Assembly (NCBI RefSeq): GCF_900103605.1
Contig: NZ_FNHY01000002.1
Location: 467,515 to 531,514 of the forward strand
From: Psychrobacillus sp. OK028
GTDB taxonomy: Bacteria > Bacillota > Bacilli > Bacillales_A > Planococcaceae
Reading direction: 5' to 3'
DNA: 64,000 bases
In this document: one piece after another, positions 25,959 through 34,172 of the stretch
How the letters are laid out: every line of letters starts with the position of its first letter
How positions within the stretch are numbered: the stretch's first letter is position 1
Notes under the pieces: model-generated
Told to the model about the DNA's origin: nothing
The model's database searches: none
The model's input: the letters and a program-made list of their open reading frames with translations, nothing else
Translations under genes and position numbers: made by a program

Positions 25959-26818
25959 TAAATTTCATGGATGCCCTTATGTTTTATGGATTTTTACAAA
26001 AAGCATTGATTACCTCCATTATGGTTGGAATTATTTGCGGGGTGATCGGTTGTTTTATTATTTTGAGAGGAATGGCTTTGATGGGAGATGCTATTTCACA
26101 TGCCGTGCTACCAGGTGTTGCTTTGTCCTATATGCTCGGTATTAACTTCTTTTTTGGGGCAGTATTTTTCGGTGTACTGACCTCACTAGGTATTGGTTTT
26201 ATAAGTCAGAACAGCCGTATTAAAAATGATGTTTCGATTGGAATTATGTTCACTGCTGCATTTGCCACTGGGATTATAATGATCACACTTATGAAAAGTA
26301 GTACTGATTTGTATCATATTTTATTCGGAAACGTGCTTGCAGTTCGACCATCGGAGATGTGGTCAACATTGATTATCGGAGTTTTTGTTCTGGTATGCGT
26401 TTATGCCTTTTACAAAGAACTTCTCGTCAGTTCGTTCGATTCAACAATGGCTGCAGCATACGGGCTACCAACAAGAGTTATCCATTACTTCTTAATGACA
26501 CTTTTAACGTTGGTGACAGTAGCTTCCCTTCAAACAGTTGGGATTGTGCTTGTTGTAGCGATGCTCATCACTCCAGCTGCTACCGCATACTTGTTGACAA
26601 ATCGTCTTTGGGTCATGATTTTCCTATCAGCAGGAATCGGCGTGTTAGCTTCCATATTTGGCTTGTATTTTAGTTATACCTACAATTTAGCATCAGGTGC
26701 GGCTATAGTACTTGCTGCTACGGTACTTTTTGTTCTTGCATTTGTATTTTCGCCCAAACAAGGCTTGGTGTTTCGTGCGATAAAGAACGTTAGAAAAAGA
26801 GAACTATTATCTCGTTAG
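25955..26818 (+). CDS. mntC: Manganese ABC transporter, permease
   Basis: The 287-residue integral membrane protein has eight to nine hydrophobic helices and the ABC-3 family signature RGMALMGDAISHAVLPGVAL near residues 33-52, which includes the EAA-like coupling region with the acidic and histidine residues. A single permease gene suggests a homodimer in the membrane. ATG 25955 overlaps the ATPase stop (ATGA), with GGAGGTGA upstream. Confidence 0.9.
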   Translation: MINFMDALMFYGFLQKALITSIMVGIICGVIGCFIILRGMALMGDAISHAVLPGVALSYMLGINFFFGAVFFGVLTSLGIGFISQNSRIKNDVSIGIMFTAAFATGIIMITLMKSSTDLYHILFGNVLAVRPSEMWSTLIIGVFVLVCVYAFYKELLVSSFDSTMAAAYGLPTRVIHYFLMTLLTLVTVASLQTVGIVLVVAMLITPAATAYLLTNRLWVMIFLSAGIGVLASIFGLYFSYTYNLASGAAIVLAATVLFVLAFVFSPKQGLVFRAIKNVRKRELLSR

Positions 26819-26841
26819 TAATATAAAAACGGAGGGTTTAG

Positions 26842-27786
26842 ATGAAAATTCATAAATTATTACTATTTATTACCAGTATTTCTTTGGTCTTTGTTATTGC
26901 AGCTTGTGGAAAAGAAGATGTGAAAGCAGCGAACGATAATAATGATAAAATTCAAGCAATTGCCACATACTCCATTATTTACGATATCGTCAAAAATGTT
27001 GGTGGTAATCGTGTAGAGGTTCATACTTTGGCTCCAGTCGGTTCGAATCCACACGAATATGATCCACTGCCAAAAGATGTACAACTAACAACGGATGCAG
27101 ATGTCGTTTTTTACAATGGGCTGAATTTAGAAGGGGGGAACTCCTGGTTTGAAAAGTTGTTGCTTACTGCAGGTAAAGCGGGAATAGAGGCACCAGTATT
27201 CCGGTTAAGTGAAGGAGTAAAGCCAAAATACTTAACATCCAAAGGAAAAGAATCAGAAGAAGATCCACATGCATGGTTAGACGTTCGTAATGGAATTAAG
27301 TATGCGGAGAATGTGAAAAAAGGGTTGATAAAAGTTGACCCAGAACATACCGATGTTTATGAAAAAAATGCAAAGGAATATATCTTGAAACTGGAAAAGC
27401 TACATCAGGAGGCTGTTAATCGTTTTAGCGAAATTCCTAAAGAACAGCGACTGTTGATTACAAGCGAAGGGGCATTTAAATATTTCTGTGAAGCATATGG
27501 TTTTGAAGCGGCCTATATCTGGGAAATTAACGCAGAAAACCAGGGGTCGCCTGATCAAGTAAAGGCCGTTGTTGATTTTATTCGTTCGAAAAAAAGCCCT
27601 GTCTTATTTGTTGAAACAAGTTTAGACCCACGTAGTATGGAAATGGTTTCTAATGAAACCGGTGTTCCAATTTTCGGGAAAATTTTTACTGACTCCATTG
27701 GTAAGCCAGGAGAGGACGGCGATACTTATATCAAAATGATGGAATGGAATATTAATATTATTTTAAGTGGATTAACAGAAAAATAA
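26842..27786 (+). CDS. mntA: Manganese-binding lipoprotein of the ABC transporter
   Basis: The 314-residue substrate-binding protein is a lipoprotein (SLVFVIAACGKE; lipidated Cys22). It is of the cluster A-I metal-binding type, with ligands visible in GSNPHEYDP (first His), DPHAWLD (second His), ITSEGAFKYF (Glu) and the late aspartate in VETSLDPRS/FTDSIG. Glu rather than His at the third position is typical of manganese and iron binders such as PsaA and MntC, not zinc binders. ATG 26842 has GGAGGG upstream. It delivers Mn(II) to the MntB/MntC pair. Confidence 0.9.
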   Translation: MKIHKLLLFITSISLVFVIAACGKEDVKAANDNNDKIQAIATYSIIYDIVKNVGGNRVEVHTLAPVGSNPHEYDPLPKDVQLTTDADVVFYNGLNLEGGNSWFEKLLLTAGKAGIEAPVFRLSEGVKPKYLTSKGKESEEDPHAWLDVRNGIKYAENVKKGLIKVDPEHTDVYEKNAKEYILKLEKLHQEAVNRFSEIPKEQRLLITSEGAFKYFCEAYGFEAAYIWEINAENQGSPDQVKAVVDFIRSKKSPVLFVETSLDPRSMEMVSNETGVPIFGKIFTDSIGKPGEDGDTYIKMMEWNINIILSGLTEK

Positions 27787-27837
27787 GCGTATGTTACATT
27801 GAAATTTTGAAGGTACTATTGTAAAGGAGGGCTTCAA

Positions 27838-28263
27838 ATGCCTACACCGAGCATGGAGGACTATCTGGAGGAAATTTATTTACTCAACGAAAGTAAAGGC
27901 TACGCACGAGTGTCAGATATTGCAGAAGCTATGTCGGTTAATCCTTCATCTGTTACAAAAATGGTTCGAAGACTTGATAAAGAGGGATATCTAGTGTACG
28001 AAAAGTATAAACCCTTAATACTGACTACAAAAGGAAGCAATATGGGGAAGAGACTAGTAGACCTACATGAATTGTTAGAAAGTTTTTTAAGAATCATTGG
28101 GGTTAATGAAGAAAATATTTATAAGGATGTAGAAGGAATCGAGCATCATATGAGTATGAGTTCTATTATAAAAATTGAAAACCTTGTTCAATATTTCAAA
28201 GAAGATTCCGCTCGACTTGAAAAGTTGAATGAAATTCGCAAGAAATCGGATTTTCCTCAATAA
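27838..28263 (+). CDS. mntR: Manganese-responsive regulator MntR
   Basis: The 141-residue DtxR-family protein keeps all the manganese ligands of B. subtilis MntR at the same numbers: Asp8, Glu11, His77, Glu99, Glu102 and His103. The helix-turn-helix is [20 protein letters not shown]. With bound Mn(II) it should dimerise on DNA and repress the transporter; the palindrome at 25080 is the obvious target. Being the last gene of the operon gives autoregulation, whereas B. subtilis mntR is separate from mntABCD. ATG 27838 follows AAAGGAGG. Confidence 0.93.
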   Translation: MPTPSMEDYLEEIYLLNESKGYARVSDIAEAMSVNPSSVTKMVRRLDKEGYLVYEKYKPLILTTKGSNMGKRLVDLHELLESFLRIIGVNEENIYKDVEGIEHHMSMSSIIKIENLVQYFKEDSARLEKLNEIRKKSDFPQ

Positions 28264-28419
28264 GATTTGTAGCTTTAATATTTGTATAGTTAAACTGCAC
28301 ACTTACTTGAATAACCATCAAAAGCGTAGGATACGAAATTTAACTCTGGTCATTAACCATCTTGCATAATATCTAAATAAAAATGGATACTATTTAGAAA
28401 AGCAAAAGGAGAGATATTA

Positions 28420-28665
28420 ATGGCCATGTGTCCTTTATGTAACTCGTTAAAAGTATTAAATATAAATTGCCCCAAATGTAATAATCTATTAGAGGATTCT
28501 GGAAAAGTATCTGATTTTTTAGATCCGTATGGTCATTATAATGATGAAGAAACTGTAAAAATGGGGGATGGTTATCCAAATACAGCTAAAGATCAGATTT
28601 GTCCACACTTATTGGTTTGTAATAATTGTCGATATGATGTAGTGAAGTTTGTCCAAGAAGAGTAA
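28420..28665 (+). CDS. Small protein with two zinc-ribbon-like Cys clusters
   Basis: The 81-residue protein starts MAMCPLCNSLKVLNINCPKC, giving two CxxC pairs about ten residues apart that can hold one zinc. Near the C-terminus CPHLLVCNNC offers a third set. The middle is acidic (DPYGHYNDEE). It is probably a cytosolic zinc-ribbon protein; no known partner or family was recognised. ATG 28420 follows AAAGGAGAGA. Confidence 0.6.
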   Translation: MAMCPLCNSLKVLNINCPKCNNLLEDSGKVSDFLDPYGHYNDEETVKMGDGYPNTAKDQICPHLLVCNNCRYDVVKFVQEE

Positions 28666-28769
28666 CTGTATTTGGAATTTTTAGATATGAATATTGTGAA
28701 AGAAACAGAAGATTAATAAAATGAAAGAAAGGGAATAGACATAAGGTGGATGAAAGGAGCGTGTTATAT

Positions 28770-30770
28770 GTGATTTATGTGAAAATATTAGTTCAAATTT
28801 TAATTATTTCAGGATTCATCTTTTTTGTGAGTGGTCGTTTAATGGGATCACAGATTAACTTTTTTAAACGGATAATGGCAGTCGCGATTAGTGTGTTTTT
28901 TACGTCCTTTGTATACTGGTACGCCTATTTACGTGGAACAGATTTCTTATCGGAAAGTTTTGTTTATACGTATATGGATGTCAGTACTATTATTTGGATT
29001 GGGAGTATGTTATTAATATCCATGTTGCTTTACCTTTTCTTTGAATTATTTGATCCGATGGCAATAGGGGAAAAGGGTGAAAGAGTATCTGGGAATAAAT
29101 CATTGTGGATTCGCTTACGAAATCAATGGCGTGGACAGAGAAGAATGCGACAAGTTGTCCAAATTGCAATGAAAAACGGTATTTCTCGTACAATCAAATA
29201 TTCAAAATTCAAGGAAAGTGAACGCGAATTAGCTAAAGCATTAAAAGATACGTTGGAGCAATCCGGTGGTATTTTTGTGAAGTTTGGTCAAGTTCTTTCT
29301 ACAAGAGGAGATATATTACCAACTGCATTTATTAAAGAATTAGAATCGCTGCAGCAACATGTAAAGCCTCTAACTAACGAACAAGTAAATTCTATTTTAG
29401 AATCCTACCTGCCTTATAAAATGGAGGATATGTTCGTCGAATTTGACTTAACTCCTATTGCCTCGGCGTCTATAGGTCAAGTACATAAAGCAATTCTTAG
29501 AGAAAACAATAAAGAGGTAGTAGTGAAAATTTTACGACCTGATATAAAAGATATGATGCGTGATGATTTGAATATATTAGTAGACTTTGCGTCATGGTTC
29601 TCGGAAAAATCTACATGGGCTGAAAAACTTGGGTTTCGCGAACTTGCACTTGGCTTTGCAGAAAATCTAAGAGAAGAAGTTGATTTTGAGATTGAAAAGC
29701 GAAATGCTATTCAAGTAACTACTGCCTTGAAAGATAGTACGTATAAAGTGAAAATACCTCATATATATACAGAGCTTAGCAATAGCCATTTGATCGTTTT
29801 TGAATATGTTCATGGACAGAGTGTTGCAAATGGGGATACATTATTTCGATCACTTGGAGTAGACAGAGAGCAATTTGCAAGGACTGTCTTGTATTCGTTT
29901 TTTGATCAATTACTTTATTCTGGAATATTTCATGCAGACCCACATCCAGGCAATATCTTTATAGATGATGTGGACGGAACTCCTATTTTCTTAGACTTTG
30001 GAGCTGTTGGTCGCTTAGCACAACCTCAGCAAGAGGGTATGAAGTTATTCTTATTGGGTATTCAACATAATGACGCAGACGTTCTATATGATGCACTCTC
30101 TCTATTAGTAGAGGATGTAGATCATATTGAACGAGAGAAATTGGAACATGCGATGGCGCAATTATTATTGAGAATCTCTTATATTTCTCATATTCCAACC
30201 GAAGAACTGATTTCAGCATTTTTTGAAGTGGTCAACAAATTCGGTTTATCTTTCTATCCATCTGTAGGAATCGCTCTAAGAGCTATAGTCACACTCGATG
30301 GAACATTACACATGATTAAGAGTGACTTTGATATTTTTAATGAAGCAAAAGACTATTCTACAGATTATATGTCAGCGTTATGGAAAAAACCATTTAAGGA
30401 ACCAAAGCAGACCTTTGAACGTTTGGAGGAAGAAGTAGCATTACTGTTACCAACTATCCGTAAAATACCAAGGCGAGTAGATCATCTCATTCAGCGAGTA
30501 GAAAGTGGTAAAATAACATTACACCATGATATCTTTTCGGATAAAAATAATTCAGTGTTTGTCACACAATTATTTTCTCGTTTCATTTTACTTATGGTCG
30601 GCATTACATTTGGTATTATCTCGGTTGCATTATTAGCAATTGGGCAATTTATAGAAGCAGAATATGCAGTCTATATGAATACGGCTGCATATGTAGGACT
30701 ATTTTTATGTGCAGTTTTATTAGTACGACTATCTATACAGGCTATAAGATTGATGAAAAGTGATCGGTAA
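28770..30770 (+). CDS. ABC1/UbiB (AarF-like) atypical kinase
   Basis: About 666 residues. Two to three N-terminal membrane spans are followed by an ABC1 atypical kinase domain with the diagnostic KFGQVLSTRGDILP (Lys171-Gln174), the AVVKIL-type nucleotide lysine (VVVKILRP), FHADPHPGNIF and LDFGAVGRL. Two C-terminal spans complete it. UbiB/ABC1 proteins support isoprenoid quinone synthesis or lipid homeostasis, with ATPase rather than protein-kinase activity; in a menaquinone organism the target is uncertain. GTG 28770 is eight bases after AAAGGAG, which rules out the longer frame from 28746. Confidence 0.88.
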   Translation: MIYVKILVQILIISGFIFFVSGRLMGSQINFFKRIMAVAISVFFTSFVYWYAYLRGTDFLSESFVYTYMDVSTIIWIGSMLLISMLLYLFFELFDPMAIGEKGERVSGNKSLWIRLRNQWRGQRRMRQVVQIAMKNGISRTIKYSKFKESERELAKALKDTLEQSGGIFVKFGQVLSTRGDILPTAFIKELESLQQHVKPLTNEQVNSILESYLPYKMEDMFVEFDLTPIASASIGQVHKAILRENNKEVVVKILRPDIKDMMRDDLNILVDFASWFSEKSTWAEKLGFRELALGFAENLREEVDFEIEKRNAIQVTTALKDSTYKVKIPHIYTELSNSHLIVFEYVHGQSVANGDTLFRSLGVDREQFARTVLYSFFDQLLYSGIFHADPHPGNIFIDDVDGTPIFLDFGAVGRLAQPQQEGMKLFLLGIQHNDADVLYDALSLLVEDVDHIEREKLEHAMAQLLLRISYISHIPTEELISAFFEVVNKFGLSFYPSVGIALRAIVTLDGTLHMIKSDFDIFNEAKDYSTDYMSALWKKPFKEPKQTFERLEEEVALLLPTIRKIPRRVDHLIQRVESGKITLHHDIFSDKNNSVFVTQLFSRFILLMVGITFGIISVALLAIGQFIEAEYAVYMNTAAYVGLFLCAVLLVRLSIQAIRLMKSDR

Positions 30771-30783
30771 ATAAAAAGAAAGG

Positions 30784-30818
30784 CATAACCCCCATTTCCT
30801 TTTGAAGTGGGGGTTATG
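30784..30818. terminator. Hairpin between convergent genes
   Basis: CATAACCCCCA (30784-30794) pairs with TGGGGGTTATG (30808-30818). T-rich sequence follows best on the minus strand (CCTTTCTTTTTATTT). Confidence 0.65.
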
Positions 30819-30834
30819 TTAATCTGATATAAAA

Positions 30835-31437
30835 TTATTCAGCTGATAAGGCGGGATGCTCCCAGTAGCTATCTGCGACAGCCGGTAGATTTTTGGCATT
30901 AAAGTTATTAAAATTTATTTTATTTAGTGTTTCTCTACTAATTAGAACTACTATAACATCATCGTTCTTAACATTTCCGTACCGATCTGTCAGTGGGGCT
31001 TGTACGATCAAGGTAGCCTGATTAACTTCGTCTAGTGATTTCATCGCCTTCATAAATTTTACTGTACTATTTAAGATAGAAAGTTTTAAGGAATCTGCAG
31101 ACTCAAAGTTTACTTCCAGTGCAATAGTTTCGACAACACCACTTTCAAATCTAGACGATAGAACAGCATTTTCCTTTTCTATATTCGTTGTCCCGAAATT
31201 CTTCATAATTATTTCCGCTGCAATTACTTCCGGAGACTTATCGCTTTGTGCCATTTTTTCATTTAACTCTTGTTTTTCCATTTTTTTATAAAAAGGTGAG
31301 TCGGTTACTTCTACTTTAACTGGTTCCTCTTTTTCTGTTTGATTGACTACATTTGCAATAACTGCTATTCCTAAAAATAGAACGAACAAAATAAAGCTCC
31401 ATCGTTGATAAAAAGGTTGCTGCGTATTATCTGCCAA
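30835..31437 (-). CDS. Single-span membrane-anchored protein, unknown
   Basis: The 200-residue protein has a short cytosolic start, one hydrophobic helix (WSFILFVLFLGIAVIANVV, residues 13-31) and a soluble part of about 165 residues outside. No cysteine pairs or catalytic motif are visible. The start TTG 31437 lies eight bases after AAAGGAG on the minus strand. It is convergent with the ABC1 kinase gene, separated by a shared hairpin. I do not recognise the family. Confidence 0.6.
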   Translation of the reverse strand: MADNTQQPFYQRWSFILFVLFLGIAVIANVVNQTEKEEPVKVEVTDSPFYKKMEKQELNEKMAQSDKSPEVIAAEIIMKNFGTTNIEKENAVLSSRFESGVVETIALEVNFESADSLKLSILNSTVKFMKAMKSLDEVNQATLIVQAPLTDRYGNVKNDDVIVVLISRETLNKINFNNFNAKNLPAVADSYWEHPALSAE

Positions 31438-31592
31438 TATGAATCTCCTTTCGTAATAGGAACGTATCTATTATTTTATGCATAATTGAAAGTAAATTAT
31501 GTCAAAAAAATGCCCCAGGTAACTTAAGTTGAATATTTCACGAACTATAATTACAATGAAATTGATGTTACTTATGAATGGAGTCGGTATAA

Positions 31593-32072
31593 ATGTATAG
31601 AACGGTAAATGATTTTATAACAGATTGGTCTGTTGCGGCGGAAGGAACACTTCGAGTCCTCCAGTCATTATCTGATGAAAAATTAGATCAAGCAATCGTG
31701 GAAGGGCATAGTACTCTAGGATGGCTAGGATGGCATCTTGCTACGAGCCCAGCATTTTTTGCAGGATTAGTAGGGTTGGATGTAAATTCTGCAATCGGAG
31801 CCAAAAAAGATCAGGTTAATGCTACGGATATTGTGGAGACGTATAAAAGAGTAGTGGAGAAAGTAAAGCACGAGACAGAAGCTAATTTAACGGACGAAAA
31901 ATTAGTGGAGAAAATCGAAAGCTTTGCTGGAGATACGACTAGAGGGGCATTACTTCGTGGTCTTCTAGACCACCAAACGCACCACCGTGGTCAAATGACC
32001 GTTCTTCTACGCCAAGCAGGACTTCCTGTTCCTGGTGTAATGGGACCAACAAAAGAAGAACAACAAGGTTAA
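31593..32072 (+). CDS. DinB-family protein
   Basis: The 159-residue four-helix-bundle protein has the metal-binding histidines of the DinB/YfiT group: His48 in LGWHLATSP, and His127 and His131 in LLDHQTHHRGQ. Family members use the bound metal in thiol transfer (for example bacillithiol S-transferases) or hydrolysis; the substrate here is unknown. ATG 31593 is downstream of GGAGTCGG. A single-gene unit closed by a strong terminator. Confidence 0.88.
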   Translation: MYRTVNDFITDWSVAAEGTLRVLQSLSDEKLDQAIVEGHSTLGWLGWHLATSPAFFAGLVGLDVNSAIGAKKDQVNATDIVETYKRVVEKVKHETEANLTDEKLVEKIESFAGDTTRGALLRGLLDHQTHHRGQMTVLLRQAGLPVPGVMGPTKEEQQG

Positions 32073-32085
32073 TCGAGTAAAATTT

Positions 32086-32128
32086 AAAGTGCCGATATAG
32101 GGAAGCTCCCTTATCGACACTTTTTTTT
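32086..32128 (+). terminator. DinB gene terminator
   Basis: AAAGTGCCGATATAGGGA (32086-32103) pairs with TCCCTTATCGACACTTT (32107-32123) with small mismatches and a T-run follows. It overlaps the end of the convergent peptidase gene. Confidence 0.85.
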
Positions 32129-33914
32129 AGATATACCGATCTAAGAACTCCAACATTTTCCCATAAACAAGTATTTCATTTTGCTTTTTCGAAAAACCAT
32201 GCCCTTCATCTGGTAATACCATATATTCCACATCTCTACCTTTTTCCTTTAAAGCTGCGACAATTTGGTCAGATTCTTTTTGTACGACCCGTGGGTCATT
32301 AGCCCCTTGAATGACAAGCATAGGTTTTGTCATCCCATCTAAATAAGTGATTGGGGAATCTTCTATAAATTTTTCTTTATCTTTTACTGGATCTCCTACC
32401 CACTGAATCATGTACGATTTCCAAAACTCGGGTACGGAATCTACAAAGGAAAATAGATTACTCGGACCAAATATATCTACAACTGCCTTGAAGTACTCGG
32501 CATGGCGTCCGTGTAGTAAAAGGGACATATAGCCTCCATAACTGCCACCTAAGAGTAGGATTTTATCTCTGTCGACAAATCCTTCTTTAATCAACCATTC
32601 CAAGCCTTCTAAATTATCTAGACGTGGTCCATGTCCCCAGTCGCCTTCTACTAATTTCATAAATTTTAGACCATAGTTAGAGGAACCACGTAAGTTTGGA
32701 GCGAAAATGGAATACCCTCTGTTGAGTAGGAATTGGAACATCGAGCGAAACCATTTTCTCTCTAAGGACTGAGGCCCACCATGCGGCCATAAAATGACAT
32801 GACCGTTGGAATATTCTTCTTTTGCTTTGAAAAGCAAGGCTTCAATTTCTAGACCATCAAAAGAAGGATAAGTGATGATTGTTGGTTCTACCAGCATTTC
32901 ATCTGAAACTCCTGGAATTCGGAATTGAGTTAACTCTTCCCATGATTCACCATTGTTTCTTGAAATAAAGACATTATTTGGTCTAGTGGAAGTCCGTCCT
33001 TTGATATAAAGATTACCCGTAGGCATTACGATAAATTTTTCTACGACACTTGTTGGTGTTTTAACTTTTTTTAGTTCTCCACTTTTTAAATGGTATTCAT
33101 ATAGACGATCTTCTACTCCATATGAACCTAACAAATAAATACTTTGTTTTTCTTTAGAGAATTTTATCCCTGAGAAATCCTCTTTATCCATATCTATAAC
33201 CTTTTTAAATGCCTTAGCTTCTAAATCGAACTTAGCTAAATAGGTTAAATCAGAATTATAGTTTGTTAAGAAATATATCTCGGATTCGGAAGTATACAGC
33301 ATATCCGTAACGGTGTGTTGTTCCTCCGTCTCAGGGGTTAATAATATAGTTTCCTCTTCAACATGGACATAGGCTAATGAGTAAGTATTTCCAAACTGTT
33401 TACTTGAAACAAAAGACTTTTCATCTGGAGAGACAGCACCTATTGAGGTAGGAGCAGTATTGCCTTCGAGTAAAAGCTTCTCCTCGCCAGTTTCAATATC
33501 ATATAGATAACTATTCAGGAAGCTTGCATTTCCTGCTGTTGTTGAATAGTAAAGACGTTTTCCATCTTTCGTCAAATAGCTTAAGAAATGACGTTCGCCT
33601 TCATTGCTTCGGAGCGGAATCAGTTTGCCGCCTTGAGGAGAAAGAGCATAAATTTGTGTGTTTTCATCTCCGTCTTTATCAAAACCGGCAACGATAAATT
33701 CACCAGTTTCTGCGTAAGTTAAAAAGTCTACACTCTGATTATTAAACGTCAGTGGGTATGGAAATTGATTAGGCAAATCCATTCCCCAAAGATTAAAATG
33801 ACCATTTAGGTTTGTACTGATTACAAGCTGTTTTTCGTCAGGACTAACAGTGAAATTTTCCACTGTTAATGTTTGAAAAAATTGTTCTACATCAGGCTTA
33901 TCAAATTTAACCAT
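32127..33914 (-). CDS. S9-family serine peptidase (prolyl oligopeptidase type)
   Basis: About 595 residues. The N-terminal 340 form a beta-propeller-like region with repeated SPDEKxxV/WGMDL motifs; the C-terminal alpha/beta hydrolase domain has the triad Ser458 in GGSYGGYMS, Asp540 in GANDPRV and His572 in DEGHGFS. This is the acyl-aminoacyl peptidase/dipeptidyl-peptidase type. No signal peptide, so it should be cytosolic and clear small peptides. ATG 33914 is preferred because GAGGA lies six bases upstream; ATG 33920 is in frame. Confidence 0.9.
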   Translation of the reverse strand: MVKFDKPDVEQFFQTLTVENFTVSPDEKQLVISTNLNGHFNLWGMDLPNQFPYPLTFNNQSVDFLTYAETGEFIVAGFDKDGDENTQIYALSPQGGKLIPLRSNEGERHFLSYLTKDGKRLYYSTTAGNASFLNSYLYDIETGEEKLLLEGNTAPTSIGAVSPDEKSFVSSKQFGNTYSLAYVHVEEETILLTPETEEQHTVTDMLYTSESEIYFLTNYNSDLTYLAKFDLEAKAFKKVIDMDKEDFSGIKFSKEKQSIYLLGSYGVEDRLYEYHLKSGELKKVKTPTSVVEKFIVMPTGNLYIKGRTSTRPNNVFISRNNGESWEELTQFRIPGVSDEMLVEPTIITYPSFDGLEIEALLFKAKEEYSNGHVILWPHGGPQSLERKWFRSMFQFLLNRGYSIFAPNLRGSSNYGLKFMKLVEGDWGHGPRLDNLEGLEWLIKEGFVDRDKILLLGGSYGGYMSLLLHGRHAEYFKAVVDIFGPSNLFSFVDSVPEFWKSYMIQWVGDPVKDKEKFIEDSPITYLDGMTKPMLVIQGANDPRVVQKESDQIVAALKEKGRDVEYMVLPDEGHGFSKKQNEILVYGKMLEFLDRYI

Positions 33915-34091
33915 TCTCATTCCTCAATTCTATTAAGATATGATTTATTTTATCATAGTAATGAGTTAGTTATGAGGATTTTAACGAAATATTAATTATA
34001 ATCTAAATATTTTAAAAGATAATAATTAACGATTCTGTTGAAGTACCCTATTGAGTATATTTCAAAATATCGCGCATTAAATTAGATTTTA

Positions 34092-34120
34092 TTGTAAGAT
34101 TATAGGTATTAGGGTAAAAT
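34092..34120 (+). promoter_or_regulatory. Candidate sigma-A promoter of the GGDEF-EAL gene
   Basis: TTGTAA (34092-34097) and TAAAAT (34115-34120) are 17 bases apart, about 50 bases before the start codon. Confidence 0.45.
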
Positions 34121-34172
34121 TTTAATTATTTCAAAATAGCTCTTTAGAATTAGGAAGAAAGGAGTATATTCT

